From Chitinophagaceae bacterium (GTDB lineage: Bacteria > Bacteroidota > Bacteroidia > Chitinophagales > Chitinophagaceae), in contig JADJDJ010000001.1 in the NCBI GenBank assembly GCA_016702745.1, positions 930,001 through 994,000 of the forward strand: a stretch of DNA of 64,000 bases. The letters run 5' to 3'. The notes under the pieces were generated by a model. The model was not told the DNA's origin. It saw only the letters and a list, made by a program, of their open reading frames with translations, and did no database searches. Both the position numbers and the translations under genes were made by a program. Of the stretch, positions 35,169 through 44,398 are shown in pieces. Numbering within the stretch: the stretch's first letter is position 1; every line of letters starts with the position of its first letter.

Positions 35169-36066
35169 TTATTTAATTTCGTAGTCTTTTCTGAACGACA
35201 TCAGCGTTGACCGGTACAATACATTCGTGCTGTCCAGTGTAGCGGCCTTTGTATAATAATCATGGGCTTCGGCCAGGTAATGGGCATCTTCCAGCATAAA
35301 GGCAATCCGGTAGGCTTCTTCAGCAGGGGCTTCAAAACCGGCGCTTTGCTTTTTGATATTGTCCAGTACTGCTGCATAGGTTTCTTTGGAAACATAGTTC
35401 AGCACTTTGCGGTCTTCGTTTTCCTCGCCTTTGATCGCAGCGATCCAGTAATAGCTGTTACCGGGTTTGATGCGGGCAGAAAGACTGGGGATACCAATTT
35501 TCAGTTTGGTAACGGTAGTAGAATAAAATGGTTCCGCAATATTTTCGGGTTTGTAAAGGAAGAAGTCAAACTCCTTGGCTTCTGCATAAGATTTCCAGGA
35601 AAGGGAAATCACCACCGGCATAGTTTACGGTATCGAGCCTTGTATCCACCCATACATTATTGATTTCGCCACGGCTAACGGCTCCCACGGTATTCATATA
35701 GGCTTTCCGGTTACTGCCGGGTGAACCGCTGGACTTTGTCATCTGAGCCCAAACATATTTTACATAGTTGGCACTGACCGAGCTGTTCGTCACTTTGCAG
35801 GAATCTCCGAATTTACTCATCGGGTAGGTACCGGCTTTTGCAATGGTAAACATAGCAGCCTCATTGCAGATCAGGGTCACCGTACCGCCGGCAGCAACTT
35901 TTAATGTTGCAGCGCCATTCAGTGGTTTTCCGGCCTTGGCCTTGGATTCCACATTGTTCTCTACCACCGTTACGTTTCCCTTGAAACTGTAAAGAAGGTA
36001 ATCGTTCTGGGCAGATGCATACACTGCCATTGTTGCAAAAAGGATAAGGAATGATAGCTTTTTCAT
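35169..36066 (-). CDS. Secreted FecR-like/DUF928-like protein (frameshift)
   Basis: Exported protein of about 298 aa after repair. A signal peptide precedes QNDYLLYSFKGNVTVV (residues 1-20). Residues about 25-95 look like a FecR-type beta-helix segment: KGNVTVVENNVESKAKAGKP, then GTVTLICNEAAMFTIAKAG. One base is extra near 35621: the first frame ends as FPFLEILCRSQGV, and dropping a T gives DTVNMPVVISLSWKSYAEAK. The C-terminal half (LSWKSYAEAKEFDFFLY, PGNSYYWIAAIKGEENED) recalls DUF928-like beta-sandwich domains, and ends with a single TPR-like hairpin (AYRIAFMLEDAHYLAEAHDY). The same strand continues upstream to the CHASE2 gene (34 bp), so these two form an operon. FecR and DUF928 resemblance is by eye. 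Confidence 0.65.
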
Positions 36067-36100
36067 CTTTTTGGGTTTAAGGTTTGGTCAAACTGATTTA

Positions 36101-37381
36101 TTAATGATGGTGTGGTTTAAACACCGTCTTATAATTAAATTTTTTGTGCATCCATACAGCCCAGGCCTCATAAAAGTAAATCACATCCACCGCCAGTACG
36201 ATCGTTACCAGACTAAGCTTCATATCCACTTTTAGCCTGTATTTATCATACAGGTAAATACCAAGCCACACAAAGAAGATCGCCGAAAGTACCTGCGCAA
36301 TTTTTGCCGCCAGGTGGAACCAGATATGGGCTTCCAGATAATAATGTACAAAGAACGACATATGCAGCCAGCAGACGAGGATCGCCAGCAGGATGTTGCC
36401 CCACAAAGGTACTTTTTTTACATAGTTATTATCAAGTGCCATGGAGATGATATTTGCATGTACCACGATTCCGTTCATATCCGGTACTGATTTACCGGCA
36501 AAACGTGGATTCATGGGCGTAAACTTCTTATCCTCAATATCATTTGGATTAATATTAACATAACCGAAAAGGACGATTTTGTTGAGAAAGGCCGAGTCAT
36601 CCACATTGTTTCCCAGGACATCCATATAATCAACCACCAGGTATTGATTCGTATGACGGGTATAATTTATGATCACCTTTTTAGCTCCTTTCTTCTCCAG
36701 CTTTTCATATGCTGCTGCATTATATTGTTTTACTATAGCTGTAGAAAAGAATGGATAAAGTTTATGGGCATGATCCTCGTAAAATGGTTCGAATGTTCGG
36801 ATACTGGAAACTGAATCCTGGAAAAAGTTCACATGGGCATATTGCGAAGCGGTATTGATATAATCCCCTGAAATTTCGGAGACAGAGTCGCCGTCTTTCC
36901 CGCTCAATACCAGTTTTCTGGCAGCGATCAGGTTTTTATTCTTAGCGAAACAGGCCATCAGCATGGAGTCCTGATGAGGGTCTCTGGCTTCATAAAACAA
37001 AGCATCCAATCCCATGACCTTTGGTTTCATGCTCCCTACTTTATCAATCATCATGGCCAGTTCTTCACGGGTGGCATAACCAATATTCACAATCACAATC
37101 CGTTTATCAATATTGGTATGTTCAGCCTTTCCCAGTTTAGAATAACTCAGGTCGTTGAAATCAAAATCCTTTAAACCCAGTTTGATGGGATTCACAATAC
37201 CCAGGTTGAGCGGAATGGAACCAAGTACAACAATAAAGATGAATACCCATACCGTGGCGAGCAGGGTGTCCCGCTCCATCAGATACTTGGTTATCCGGTG
37301 GTGTACCTTCTTTTTTTTCTTGGGCCCAGGGGAATGATGAGGGTCCTGTGGATGGTCGTGATGGTGGTTTTGGTTTGACAT
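36101..37381 (-). CDS. CHASE2-domain membrane protein
   Basis: A 426-aa membrane protein. The basic N-terminus (HHDHPQDPHHSPGPKKKKK) is followed by one transmembrane helix at about residues 40-62 (LLATVWVFIFIVVLGSIPLNL). A large extracytoplasmic CHASE2 sensor domain (about 70-310) follows, with IVIVNIGYATREELAMMIDK, KPKVMGLDALFYEARDP and KIVLFGYVNINPNDIEDKKFTPMN. Three C-terminal transmembrane helices lie at about 325-410, ending in FKPHHH. CHASE2 sensors usually sit in front of a kinase, cyclase or GGDEF domain, but no output domain is present here. The protein would therefore pass its signal through partners, perhaps the adjacent FecR-like and caspase-TPR proteins (inference). Its start faces the caspase gene, 164 bp away. 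Confidence 0.85.
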   Translation of the reverse strand: MSNQNHHHDHPQDPHHSPGPKKKKKVHHRITKYLMERDTLLATVWVFIFIVVLGSIPLNLGIVNPIKLGLKDFDFNDLSYSKLGKAEHTNIDKRIVIVNIGYATREELAMMIDKVGSMKPKVMGLDALFYEARDPHQDSMLMACFAKNKNLIAARKLVLSGKDGDSVSEISGDYINTASQYAHVNFFQDSVSSIRTFEPFYEDHAHKLYPFFSTAIVKQYNAAAYEKLEKKGAKKVIINYTRHTNQYLVVDYMDVLGNNVDDSAFLNKIVLFGYVNINPNDIEDKKFTPMNPRFAGKSVPDMNGIVVHANIISMALDNNYVKKVPLWGNILLAILVCWLHMSFFVHYYLEAHIWFHLAAKIAQVLSAIFFVWLGIYLYDKYRLKVDMKLSLVTIVLAVDVIYFYEAWAVWMHKKFNYKTVFKPHHH

Positions 37382-37545
37382 CTCAGTGTTTGGATGAAAA
37401 TTTCGTACCGATTGTACAAATGATTTCCCAATTTAACAGAGTCTTGCAACTTATGCATTGGAAAGCCCTACCATCAGGTAGAATTTGCCCCAAAGGCAGT
37501 TGAATTGCATTCCGCTGTAAATCCGTAAATTAGAGGGTTAAAATT

Positions 37546-40500
37546 ATGCGTTTTTTCCTTCCCATCCTTATTACCATTTTATTGCTGGTTTATGCCGGTA
37601 AGGATCTGACTGCGCAGGCACCGGGTCCGCCGCGGCCAAGGGATACCACGGTAACAGGTCCGCAAACCTTTGCCCTGGTCATGGGAATTTCAAAATATAA
37701 GTTTATACGACCCTTGAATTTCGCAGACAAGGATGCGGAAATGTTCAGGGACTTCATGAAATCGCCAGCGGGAGGAGCCCTGAAAGAAGATAATATTTAT
37801 ACCCTGCTGAACGATCAGGCAAATGAAACAAATTTTCAGATAAAGTTTAAACAATGGCTGAAGGCCAAGAAGTTGCAAAAGGGCGATCGGCTATTTATGT
37901 ACCTGGCCGGACATGGAGATGCCATTGATGAGGATCAGTTTTTTACCTTACTTACGACTGTAATCCGGCCGGCGATAAGAACAACTACCTTGTAGCCGGA
38001 GCGATCCGGATGTTTGATATCAAGGCCATGATGGCCAAGGAAGTGGGCAAGGGCGTGGAGGTTTTCCTGGTGATGGATGCCTGCCGATCGAATGAACTGC
38101 CCGGTGGGGCAGAAGGACAGGGTTTCTTTAATTCAGCAGTATCGGAACAAAAAGTGGGGAAATTATCATGCTGGCCACCGGGGCCGGACAAGAATCCTGT
38201 GAGGATGCCAGTATCGGTACTGGTCATGGATTGTTTACCTGGTACCTGGTCGACGGAATGAGTGGTATGGCTGATGAGATGGGTCAGAAAGACAATAAGA
38301 TTACAGTGGAGGAAGTACAGAAATATGTACAGCAGAATGTACCCAATGTGGCACAAACAAAATTCAAACGGAAACAGGAGCCTTATTTCTGCTGTACTGA
38401 AAACAGCAGCAAAATTGTAAGTATTGTTGATCCGGCCTATTTACAGAAATGGCTGGAGAACCGGAAAAAAACGGGTGGTGGTAATTCCTTCCGTGGGGGT
38501 TTCAATACCCGGGGAATGAATTCTGCAAGGGATACTGCCCTGATGGAGGCTTATAATCTTTTTAGTTCAGCGGTGAAGGAAAGCCGTTTGACAGGAAAGA
38601 ACTCTGCAGAGTATTATTATGAATTAATGACGAAAAGATTCCCGGGAGATAATTATACGGTAGACGCCCAATCGACTCTGGCGGTAGAGTTCATCAATTT
38701 TGCCCAGAGCAAGATCAATCTTTATCTCGATTGTAAAGACCCGGCCGCCATTCAGAAAATGCGTTCCCAGATTGATGAGGATGAAAAATCGGATGAAGTG
38801 GATGCGAGTCTGGACCGGATGGAAAAAGTAGCCCGTCAGGAATTTTTTGAAGTGGGGAATATGCTGGAGAAAGCCATCAATATTATCCGGCAGGATGATC
38901 CTGATTTTGCCAAATCACTGATGGGAAGAATGTACTTTTTTAAAGCCAGAGGTTATTTCGGTAAAGGCAAGCAAAAACTGGATATCACCAACGCTTTTCA
39001 GTTTGCCTATGCCGCCCTCGCCGGAGAGAAGAATGCCTCCTATGTGATGCAGACGCTGGCAGCCCTGCACCTGGATAACAATAAGCCGGATAGTGCAGTA
39101 TTGTATGCCAAAAAAGCAATCAGTGCAGCCCCTAAATGGCGGTATCCCTACCTGACCCTGGCTTATTGTTACAAGATCCTCAACAAAGCTGATTCGGCTA
39201 TAAAGTATTACCGCAAGAGTATTGAATTGAATCCGGGTAATGCAGATGCCTATGTGGACCTGGGGCATTATTATTATTCATTGTCCAGAACAGATTCGGC
39301 GTTGACCAATTATGAAAGGGCGCTCGCCATTGATGCCAGTAATGCCTATGCGAGTAATAATATCGGCTGGATTTATCATGACCGGAAAGTATACGATAAA
39401 GCCATCGGTTATTTCAAACAAAGTATCGGCAAAGATGCTAAACTGGTAAGTGCGTATAATGGTTTGAGCAAAACATTCTTTGAAACCGGTCAGTTTGATT
39501 CTGCCCGGATTTATTATAGCAAGGCTTTTGCGAATTACCAGGATAAATCCATTGTGAATGTCTATATCGGTAATTTTTACCGGGATCTGAAACAATTTGA
39601 TTCGGCTAAAGTCTATTATCGCCTGGCTGCAGAACTGGATCCCAACTATGAAGAAGCATTCAATAACCTGGGAAGGGCTTCTTTCTCGCTGAAGCAATAT
39701 GATTCAGCCAATATCTACTATCGCAGGGCCCTGAATGTGAACCCTTATTCTGCCCATGCCCTGATCAATATCGGAATGGTGTATAAAGAATTGAAACGTT
39801 CAGATTCCACTTTCTATTATTTCGAACAGGCTATTAAAATGGAGCCCGGTAATCCCTCGATCCTGAATAACCTGGGTGCTATTTATGCGGACGACAAGAA
39901 CTTTGATACTGCCAAAATCTATTTCAGAAAAGCGATAGATGTACGACCAGGTCATAAAGCGGCGAGCAATAACCTGATGAAAATATTCAAGCAATTGAAT
40001 CAATTGGATTCCATCACTTCCCTGATTAAAACCACTTCATTTGTGGATCCGGCCAGTGAGACTTTCATGAATGATATGGGTATGCTGTTCCTGGATCAGA
40101 AAAGATATGATTCAGCCAGGATCTATATCCGCCGGGCACTGAGTAAGGATCCGGCCAATGCGCAATCGCTGAGTAATATGTCGCTTGTATTACAGGGAAT
40201 GAAGCAATATGATTCGGCCAGAATTTATTTACAAAGGGCGAACCGGATTGATCCGGAGAACCCTATCATCTGGGCCAATCTGGCCATTGCGGCCTATACC
40301 AATACCGGTCAGGCCTATATGGCATTGGAAATGTATGAGGAGGCAAGGCAGTTCCTGCAGCAGGCCTTTAATCTGGATAGTGCCGCATATGCCCCGGCCC
40401 ATAACCTGGGATTATTATACCATGCGCAATCGCAGTATCAGATAGCCATCCGTTACCTGCAAAAAGCAATCATTAATGATCCCTCCAAGAACAAAGCCTG

Positions 40501-40693
40501 TTATGAACTGGCGGCCAGTTATGCGTTGAATAACCAGCCGGAGCAGGCCATCCTCGCGATTCGTCAGGCCATTCAACGAGGGTATAAAAATTACAAGACT
40601 TTACTCGATGATCCTGACTTTGACATTCTGAAGAACCTGAAAGGGTTCCAGGATATATTGGATCAGTATGTGCCGGATTGGAAGAACAAGTAG
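37546..40693 (+). CDS. Caspase-TPR protein (metacaspase-like, two frameshifts)
   Basis: Large secreted-type protein, about 1049 aa after repair. Signal peptide at residues 1-24 (FLPILITILLLVYAGKDLTA). Residues about 40-260 form a caspase-like (peptidase C14) domain: FALVMGISKYKFIRPLNFADKDAEMF, catalytic His123 in MYLAGHGDA and Cys180 in FLVMDACRSNEL, then a GTGHGLFTWYL segment. Frames break twice: one G is missing near 37955 and one in the G run at 38156-38159. Inserting both restores the dyad, which otherwise lies in separate frames. From about residue 400 on there are at least twelve 34-residue TPR units, many with the signature YDSAxIYYRRAL. Divergent from the CHASE2/FecR-like operon. Probable signalling or proteolytic output module; substrate unknown. 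Confidence 0.85.
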
Positions 40694-40789
40694 GGGAAAT
40701 TGGAAAGTCGAAGGTCGAAGTTCGAAATCTGCTAAGGGGCGCTCTGCTTTATTCCTCGTTTTTTGCCTTTTTTGTTCCCGAATTTGCAC

Positions 40790-40797
40790 TATATTTG
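40790..40797 (+). promoter_or_regulatory. Possible -7 element before the tRNA array
   Basis: TATATTTG fits TAnnTTTG and lies 40 bp before the first tRNA-like unit. TTTG sequences occur upstream, but at spacings of 15 and 24 nt rather than about 17-23, so the promoter is only partly supported. Confidence 0.35.
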
Positions 40798-40836
40798 CCG
40801 CCCTGATCGCCATAGCTTTAGCGAAGGCGATTGAAT

Positions 40837-41067
40837 GGCCCCGTAGCTCATCCCGAAAGCTATCGGGAGAATAGAGCATCTGACAACGGATCATTGGGAA
40901 GTTCGAAAATAATGGCCCCGTAGCTCATCCCGATAGCTATCGGGAGAATAGAGCATCTGACAACGGATTATTGGGAAGTTCGAAAATATTGGCCCCGTAG
41001 CTCATCCCGATAGCTATCGGGAGAATAGAGCATCTGACAACGGATTATTGGGAAGTTCGAAAATATT
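40837..41067 (+). repeat. Three tandem tRNA-Arg 5'-half pseudo-copies (77-bp units)
   Basis: Units start at 40837, 40914 and 40991, exactly 77 bp apart, and the intact tRNA follows at 41068 in the same phase. Each unit begins GGCCCCGTAGCTCA like the tRNA, then the palindrome TCCCGATAGCTATCGGGA (first unit has one change) replaces CTG in the D loop. The copy then rejoins the tRNA sequence at AATAGAGCATCTGAC and diverges in the anticodon loop (AACGGAT instead of TACGGAT), so U33 is lost. A shared spacer ending TTGGGAAGTTCGAAAATA follows, with no acceptor 3' strand. These are unlikely to be functional tRNAs. Confidence 0.85.
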
Positions 41068-41141
41068 GGCCCCGTAGCTCAACTGAATAGAGCATCTGAC
41101 TACGGATCAGAAGGTTTCAGGTTTGAATCCTGACGGGGTCA
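41068..41141 (+). tRNA. tRNA-Arg (anticodon ACG)
   Basis: Cloverleaf of 74 nt. The acceptor GGCCCCG pairs with CGGGGTC (one G-T pair). The D arm is GCTCAACTGAATAGAGC. The anticodon stem TCTGA/TCAGA closes the loop CTACGGA, so the anticodon is ACG, read as ICG for CGN codons after deamination by TadA. The T arm TCAGGTTTGAATCCTGA has the expected TTTGAAT loop, and A is the discriminator. No CCA is encoded. The promoter and three degenerate copies lie upstream, and a terminator follows. Confidence 0.93.
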
Positions 41142-41146
41142 CAGAT

Positions 41147-41176
41147 AAAAGGTCAACATTCCGTTGGCCTTTTTTA
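41147..41176 (+). terminator. Terminator after tRNA-Arg
   Basis: AAGGTCAAC (41149-41157) pairs with GTTGGCCTT around ATTCC with one G-T pair, followed by a T run (TTTTTT) at 41170-41175. Positioned directly after the tRNA 3' end. Confidence 0.75.
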
Positions 41177-41231
41177 TTTATGCAAGGTCTACAACCATTC
41201 CCTTATTTTAATATTGAATCTTAATGAGATC

Positions 41232-41264
41232 AAAAAAAAATCCCCGCCAATTGGCAGGGATTTT
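41232..41264 (-). terminator. Terminator of the Bax-inhibitor gene
   Basis: On the minus strand AATCCC and GGGATT flank GCCAATTGGC, giving a long stem with one mismatch, then nine T residues. It lies about 20 bp past the stop codon of the 41283-42035 gene. Confidence 0.7.
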
Positions 41265-41282
41265 CTATTGAAAGAGTTTTGA

Positions 41283-42035
41283 TTAGTCTTTAAACTTCGA
41301 CAGCAAACGCAGGATCTCCAGGTACAACCAAACAACTGTAACCAGGAGGCCGAAGCTGCAGTACCATTCCATGTACTTGGGGGCCTTCATTTCAATTCCT
41401 TTTTCCACGGTATCAAAATTCAGCAGGAGGTTGAAAGAGGCCAGGGCCACCATCAGTATGGAGAAACCAATACTGATTGGTGTATTGGAACTGGTTAATT
41501 CAGTACCAATGGCAGAGCCGGTAAAAGAATATGTCAACCACTGGATCAGGTAGAACAAGGCAACAGCTGAAGTGGCTACCACAATCACCGTTCTGAACTT
41601 GCTGGTTACTTTAATGATCCGGTAACGATAGATCAGGAACATCACCAGGCAGACCAACAGGGTCAGGGCCACGGCCTGTACCGGTAAACCGGGATAAGTA
41701 TAATTATAAATCGCAGAAATGGATCCTACGAAAAGTCCTTCCAGGATGGCATAAACGGGAGCCAGGAAGGTGGAAAATTTAGGTTTGAAAGCCATCACAA
41801 GGGCCAGTGCCAATCCGCCAAATACTCCGATATACATCATGGTGCGGGGATCACCACCCTTGTAAAACTGTGACCAGGAGAAAACAGTAGAACCCATCAT
41901 CAACAGGATAAGGATTCCGAACTTATTCATGGTACCCTTCATGCTCATTTCCTCACCGGTACTGATGCCTTCGAGCACGGTACCCTGAAATGTTTTTTCC
42001 TGCATGACAGGATTGCTGGATTTGAATAATGCCAT
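41283..42035 (-). CDS. Bax inhibitor-1/YccA-family membrane protein
   Basis: A 250-aa protein with seven predicted transmembrane helices spanning about residues 35-245. The N-terminus is soluble (MALFKSSNPVMQEKTFQGTV). Membrane blocks include LILLMMGSTVFSW, MMYIGVFGGLALALVMAF, APVYAILEGLFVGSISAIYN, the typical APIYA-like motif of the family, and the C-terminal ILMVALASFNLLLNFDTVEKG followed by WYCSFGLLVTVVWLYLEILRLL. Related proteins conduct calcium or interact with membrane proteases in eukaryotes and bacteria; the role here is unproven. Intact and monocistronic; the region upstream carries a GTCCGGAA-type repeat. Confidence 0.9.
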   Translation of the reverse strand: MALFKSSNPVMQEKTFQGTVLEGISTGEEMSMKGTMNKFGILILLMMGSTVFSWSQFYKGGDPRTMMYIGVFGGLALALVMAFKPKFSTFLAPVYAILEGLFVGSISAIYNYTYPGLPVQAVALTLLVCLVMFLIYRYRIIKVTSKFRTVIVVATSAVALFYLIQWLTYSFTGSAIGTELTSSNTPISIGFSILMVALASFNLLLNFDTVEKGIEMKAPKYMEWYCSFGLLVTVVWLYLEILRLLSKFKD

Positions 42036-42069
42036 AGATTTTTTGTTTTAGAGATTAAAGTTAAGGGAA

Positions 42070-42155
42070 AGTCGGGAAGTCCAGAAGTCCGGAAGTCCGG
42101 AAGTCCGGAAGTCGGAAGTCCGGAAGTCCGGAAGTCGGAAAGTCGGAAAGACGAA
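42070..42155. repeat. 8-9 bp tandem repeat of GTCCGGAA type
   Basis: About nine imperfect units of AAGTCCGG/AAGTCGG run between the Bax-inhibitor and nagB genes, followed by a GGAAAGTC variant. No gene is present. Different from the heptamer repeats but equally AGTC-rich. Confidence 0.85.
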
Positions 42156-42212
42156 AGTACGAAATAGCGGGACCCGTTATTTATCAGCGGTTCGACTTTC
42201 AATTTTCAACTA

Positions 42213-44138
42213 TCAAAAGTGCCAACGCACAAAAGCTTCCATGGCCGCATAATGGGTAAGTCCAAGGTCGGCATAGAGCGCAGCCGTGGCCGCATTTCTT
42301 TCCTCCGCCCTTTGCCAGAATTCGCGGGAGTCGCTGCCCTGGAAGGGAACCATATCTTTTTGTGACTGATGGATGAAAATACCAAAGCGTTTTTTCAATA
42401 CCTGGTCCGGACTCATGGGGATGGCCATTTCAATTTCTTCAATATTCCATTCCTGCCAGGCCCCTTTGTATAACCAGAGCCAGCAATCATCCAGCCAGGG
42501 ATCACCGGCGGCTTTGATACGTTTCAATGCTTCCAGTACTACCTGAAAGCACACAATATGGGTACCATGAGGATCGGCAAAATCTCCCGCACAATACACC
42601 TGCTGCGGTTGAATTTCCCGGAGTAGGGTCATCGTGAGTTTGACATCTTTTTCACTCATCGGTTTTTTCTCAATGGTACCAGTTTCATAAAAGGGCAGGT
42701 CCTGGAAATGGATATTTTCTTCGGGAATGCCGACATAGCGACAGGTAGCTTTTGCCTCACAACGGCGGATCAGTCCTTTGATTGAACGGATGGCCGGGGT
42801 ATCTACCTGGTTAGATCTTTTCTTCGCTATAAACCGGCGGGCATTGGTTAAAATTTTTCCTGATTTTTGGGTATCGATTCCGGCAATTTCTTCAAAGCCT
42901 ACTGCAAAATCAAGGAAGCGGGTTACAAATTCATCAGTAACGGCAATATTACCGCTGGTCTGGTAGGCCACATGTACATTATGTCCCTGTTCCTGCAAAC
43001 GCTGAAAAGTTCCACCCATGCTGATGATATCATCATCGGGGTGAGGGGAGAAGATGAGGCAGGTTTTGGGGAAGGGTTCCATCCTTTCCGGTGGATTGGG
43101 CAGGAGGGCCGGTTTACCACCCGGCCAGCCGGTGATAGAATCGCGGAGCATATAGTACACCTGCAGGTTGATGGAATAAGCATCTCCTTTCTCCACCAGC
43201 AGGTCACTAAGCCCATATTCGTTGTAGTCACTATTGGTTAAACTCAGCACTGGTTTCTTCAGTTTGAGCGCCATATTTACAACCGCCTTCTTGATCATTT
43301 TAGTGGTCCACTCACAATCACCGGTCAGCCAGGGCGATTTATTGCGGGTCAGTTCTGCCGCTGCATTTTCATCTACCACAAAAGTAACATCGTCATGGTT
43401 CTGCAGGAGTGAAGCGGGGATATGTTCAGAGTCATCATCTTCCACAGCATTTTTTATTACCGGGGCTTTGGCACTTCCCCAGGCCATCAGGATGATCTTT
43501 CTTGATTTCAGAATGGTACTGATCCCCATCGTGATGGCCAGTCGGGGGACTTCAGAGATATTCGCAAACTCATAGGCATTGGCAATCCGCGTGGAATTAT
43601 CCAGTGTGATCAGTCTTGTTTTGGAATAAATGCCGGAACCCGGTTCATTAAAACCGATATGTCCGTTGTTACCAATCCCCAGGATTTGTATATCAATTCC
43701 ACCGGCATCTTCAATCATTTTTTCATATAACCGGCAGTGTTCTTTCACCTCATCCTTTAAAGTCTCACCATTGGGGATATGAATATTTTTGATATTAATA
43801 TCAATATGATCGAAAAGATTGTTCTTCATGAAACGATTATAACTCTGCAGGGCATTGTTATCGATCGGGTAATATTCATCCAGATTAAAAGTGATGACAT
43901 TTTTGAAACTCAGCTTTTCTTCCCGGTGCATTCTTACCAATTCAGTATAAAGTGATTTGGGTGTATAACCTGTAGCCAGACCCAGTACGCATTTCTCTTT
44001 TTTTTGCTGCTTCATCCTGATAAAATCCGCAATCTGCCGGGCGACAAACACAGATCCATCCTTTGAAGTTGGGAAGATCTTCACCGGAATTTTTTCAAAG
44101 CTGTCTGAAAGATCAATCGGAGTGGTTTTACTGGGCAT
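42213..44138 (-). CDS. nagB: Glucosamine-6-phosphate deaminase fused to PIG-L domain
   Basis: Bifunctional-looking 641-aa protein. Residues about 15-280 are NagB: GLATGYTPKSLYTELVRM, catalytic Asp87 in FNLDEYYP, and GIGNNGHIGFNEPG with His160. NagB converts glucosamine-6-phosphate to fructose-6-phosphate and ammonia. A linker follows, then a PIG-L/LmbE-like deacetylase fold from about residue 357 to 560 with the zinc motif SPHPDDD (364-370) and a later DPHGTHI. The C-terminal part contains WLWLYKGAWQEWNIEE. The fusion is known in Bacteroidota as the usual glucosamine-6-phosphate deaminase; whether the second domain deacetylates GlcNAc-6-phosphate is not established. It is downstream of the GH20 gene, with 255 bp of repeats between them. 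Intact. Confidence 0.93.
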   Translation of the reverse strand: MPSKTTPIDLSDSFEKIPVKIFPTSKDGSVFVARQIADFIRMKQQKKEKCVLGLATGYTPKSLYTELVRMHREEKLSFKNVITFNLDEYYPIDNNALQSYNRFMKNNLFDHIDINIKNIHIPNGETLKDEVKEHCRLYEKMIEDAGGIDIQILGIGNNGHIGFNEPGSGIYSKTRLITLDNSTRIANAYEFANISEVPRLAITMGISTILKSRKIILMAWGSAKAPVIKNAVEDDDSEHIPASLLQNHDDVTFVVDENAAAELTRNKSPWLTGDCEWTTKMIKKAVVNMALKLKKPVLSLTNSDYNEYGLSDLLVEKGDAYSINLQVYYMLRDSITGWPGGKPALLPNPPERMEPFPKTCLIFSPHPDDDIISMGGTFQRLQEQGHNVHVAYQTSGNIAVTDEFVTRFLDFAVGFEEIAGIDTQKSGKILTNARRFIAKKRSNQVDTPAIRSIKGLIRRCEAKATCRYVGIPEENIHFQDLPFYETGTIEKKPMSEKDVKLTMTLLREIQPQQVYCAGDFADPHGTHIVCFQVVLEALKRIKAAGDPWLDDCWLWLYKGAWQEWNIEEIEMAIPMSPDQVLKKRFGIFIHQSQKDMVPFQGSDSREFWQRAEERNAATAALYADLGLTHYAAMEAFVRWHF

Positions 44139-44155
44139 TTTGTTGGTTTGAAATG

Positions 44156-44163
44156 CAAAGATA
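44156..44163 (-). promoter_or_regulatory. -7 element upstream of nagB
   Basis: On the minus strand TATCTTTG (44163-44156) matches TAnnTTTG and is 18 bp before the nagB ATG. A TTG -33 partner is not obvious at the usual distance. It suggests nagB has its own promoter and does not depend on the GH20 gene. Confidence 0.4.
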
Positions 44164-44211
44164 AAATGAAGTTTTGAAGGTTTGTGCGGGTTTTTGCGGG
44201 AAAATGCTGTT

Positions 44212-44398
44212 TCAGTCGTCAGTCAGCAGTCGGCTCCCGATAGCTATCGGGACGGCAGTCGACAGTCGGCAGTCAGCAGTCGTCAGTCGGCAGTCAACAG
44301 TCTTCAGTCAACAGTCGAGAGCCGTGAATACTGAGACAACTGGCATTTGCGGATTCCCAATATCAAAATATCCCAATATCTAATATCCAATATCTAAT
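44212..44398. repeat. Heptamer repeats and palindrome between nagB and the GH20 gene
   Basis: CAGTCGG/CAGTCGT/CAGTCAA heptamers from about 44216 to 44322, with the palindrome TCCCGATAGCTATCGGGA inside at 44235-44252. An AT-rich stretch with ATATCCCAATATC-type units follows to about 44398, overlapping the GH20 stop codon by a few bases. No gene was seen. Confidence 0.85.

Noticed and set aside
39278..39697. Minus-strand frame of 139 codons
   Set aside because: Lies opposite the TPR repeats of the caspase gene; the codon pattern follows the TPR frame.
40837..41067. Three further functional tRNA-Arg genes
   Set aside because: Anticodon loops lack U33, the 3' half and acceptor strand are missing, and the D loop carries a long hairpin.
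40837..41141. CRISPR array
   Set aside because: The 77-bp period has no variable spacers; units are tRNA-like and end in a real tRNA, and no cas gene is near.
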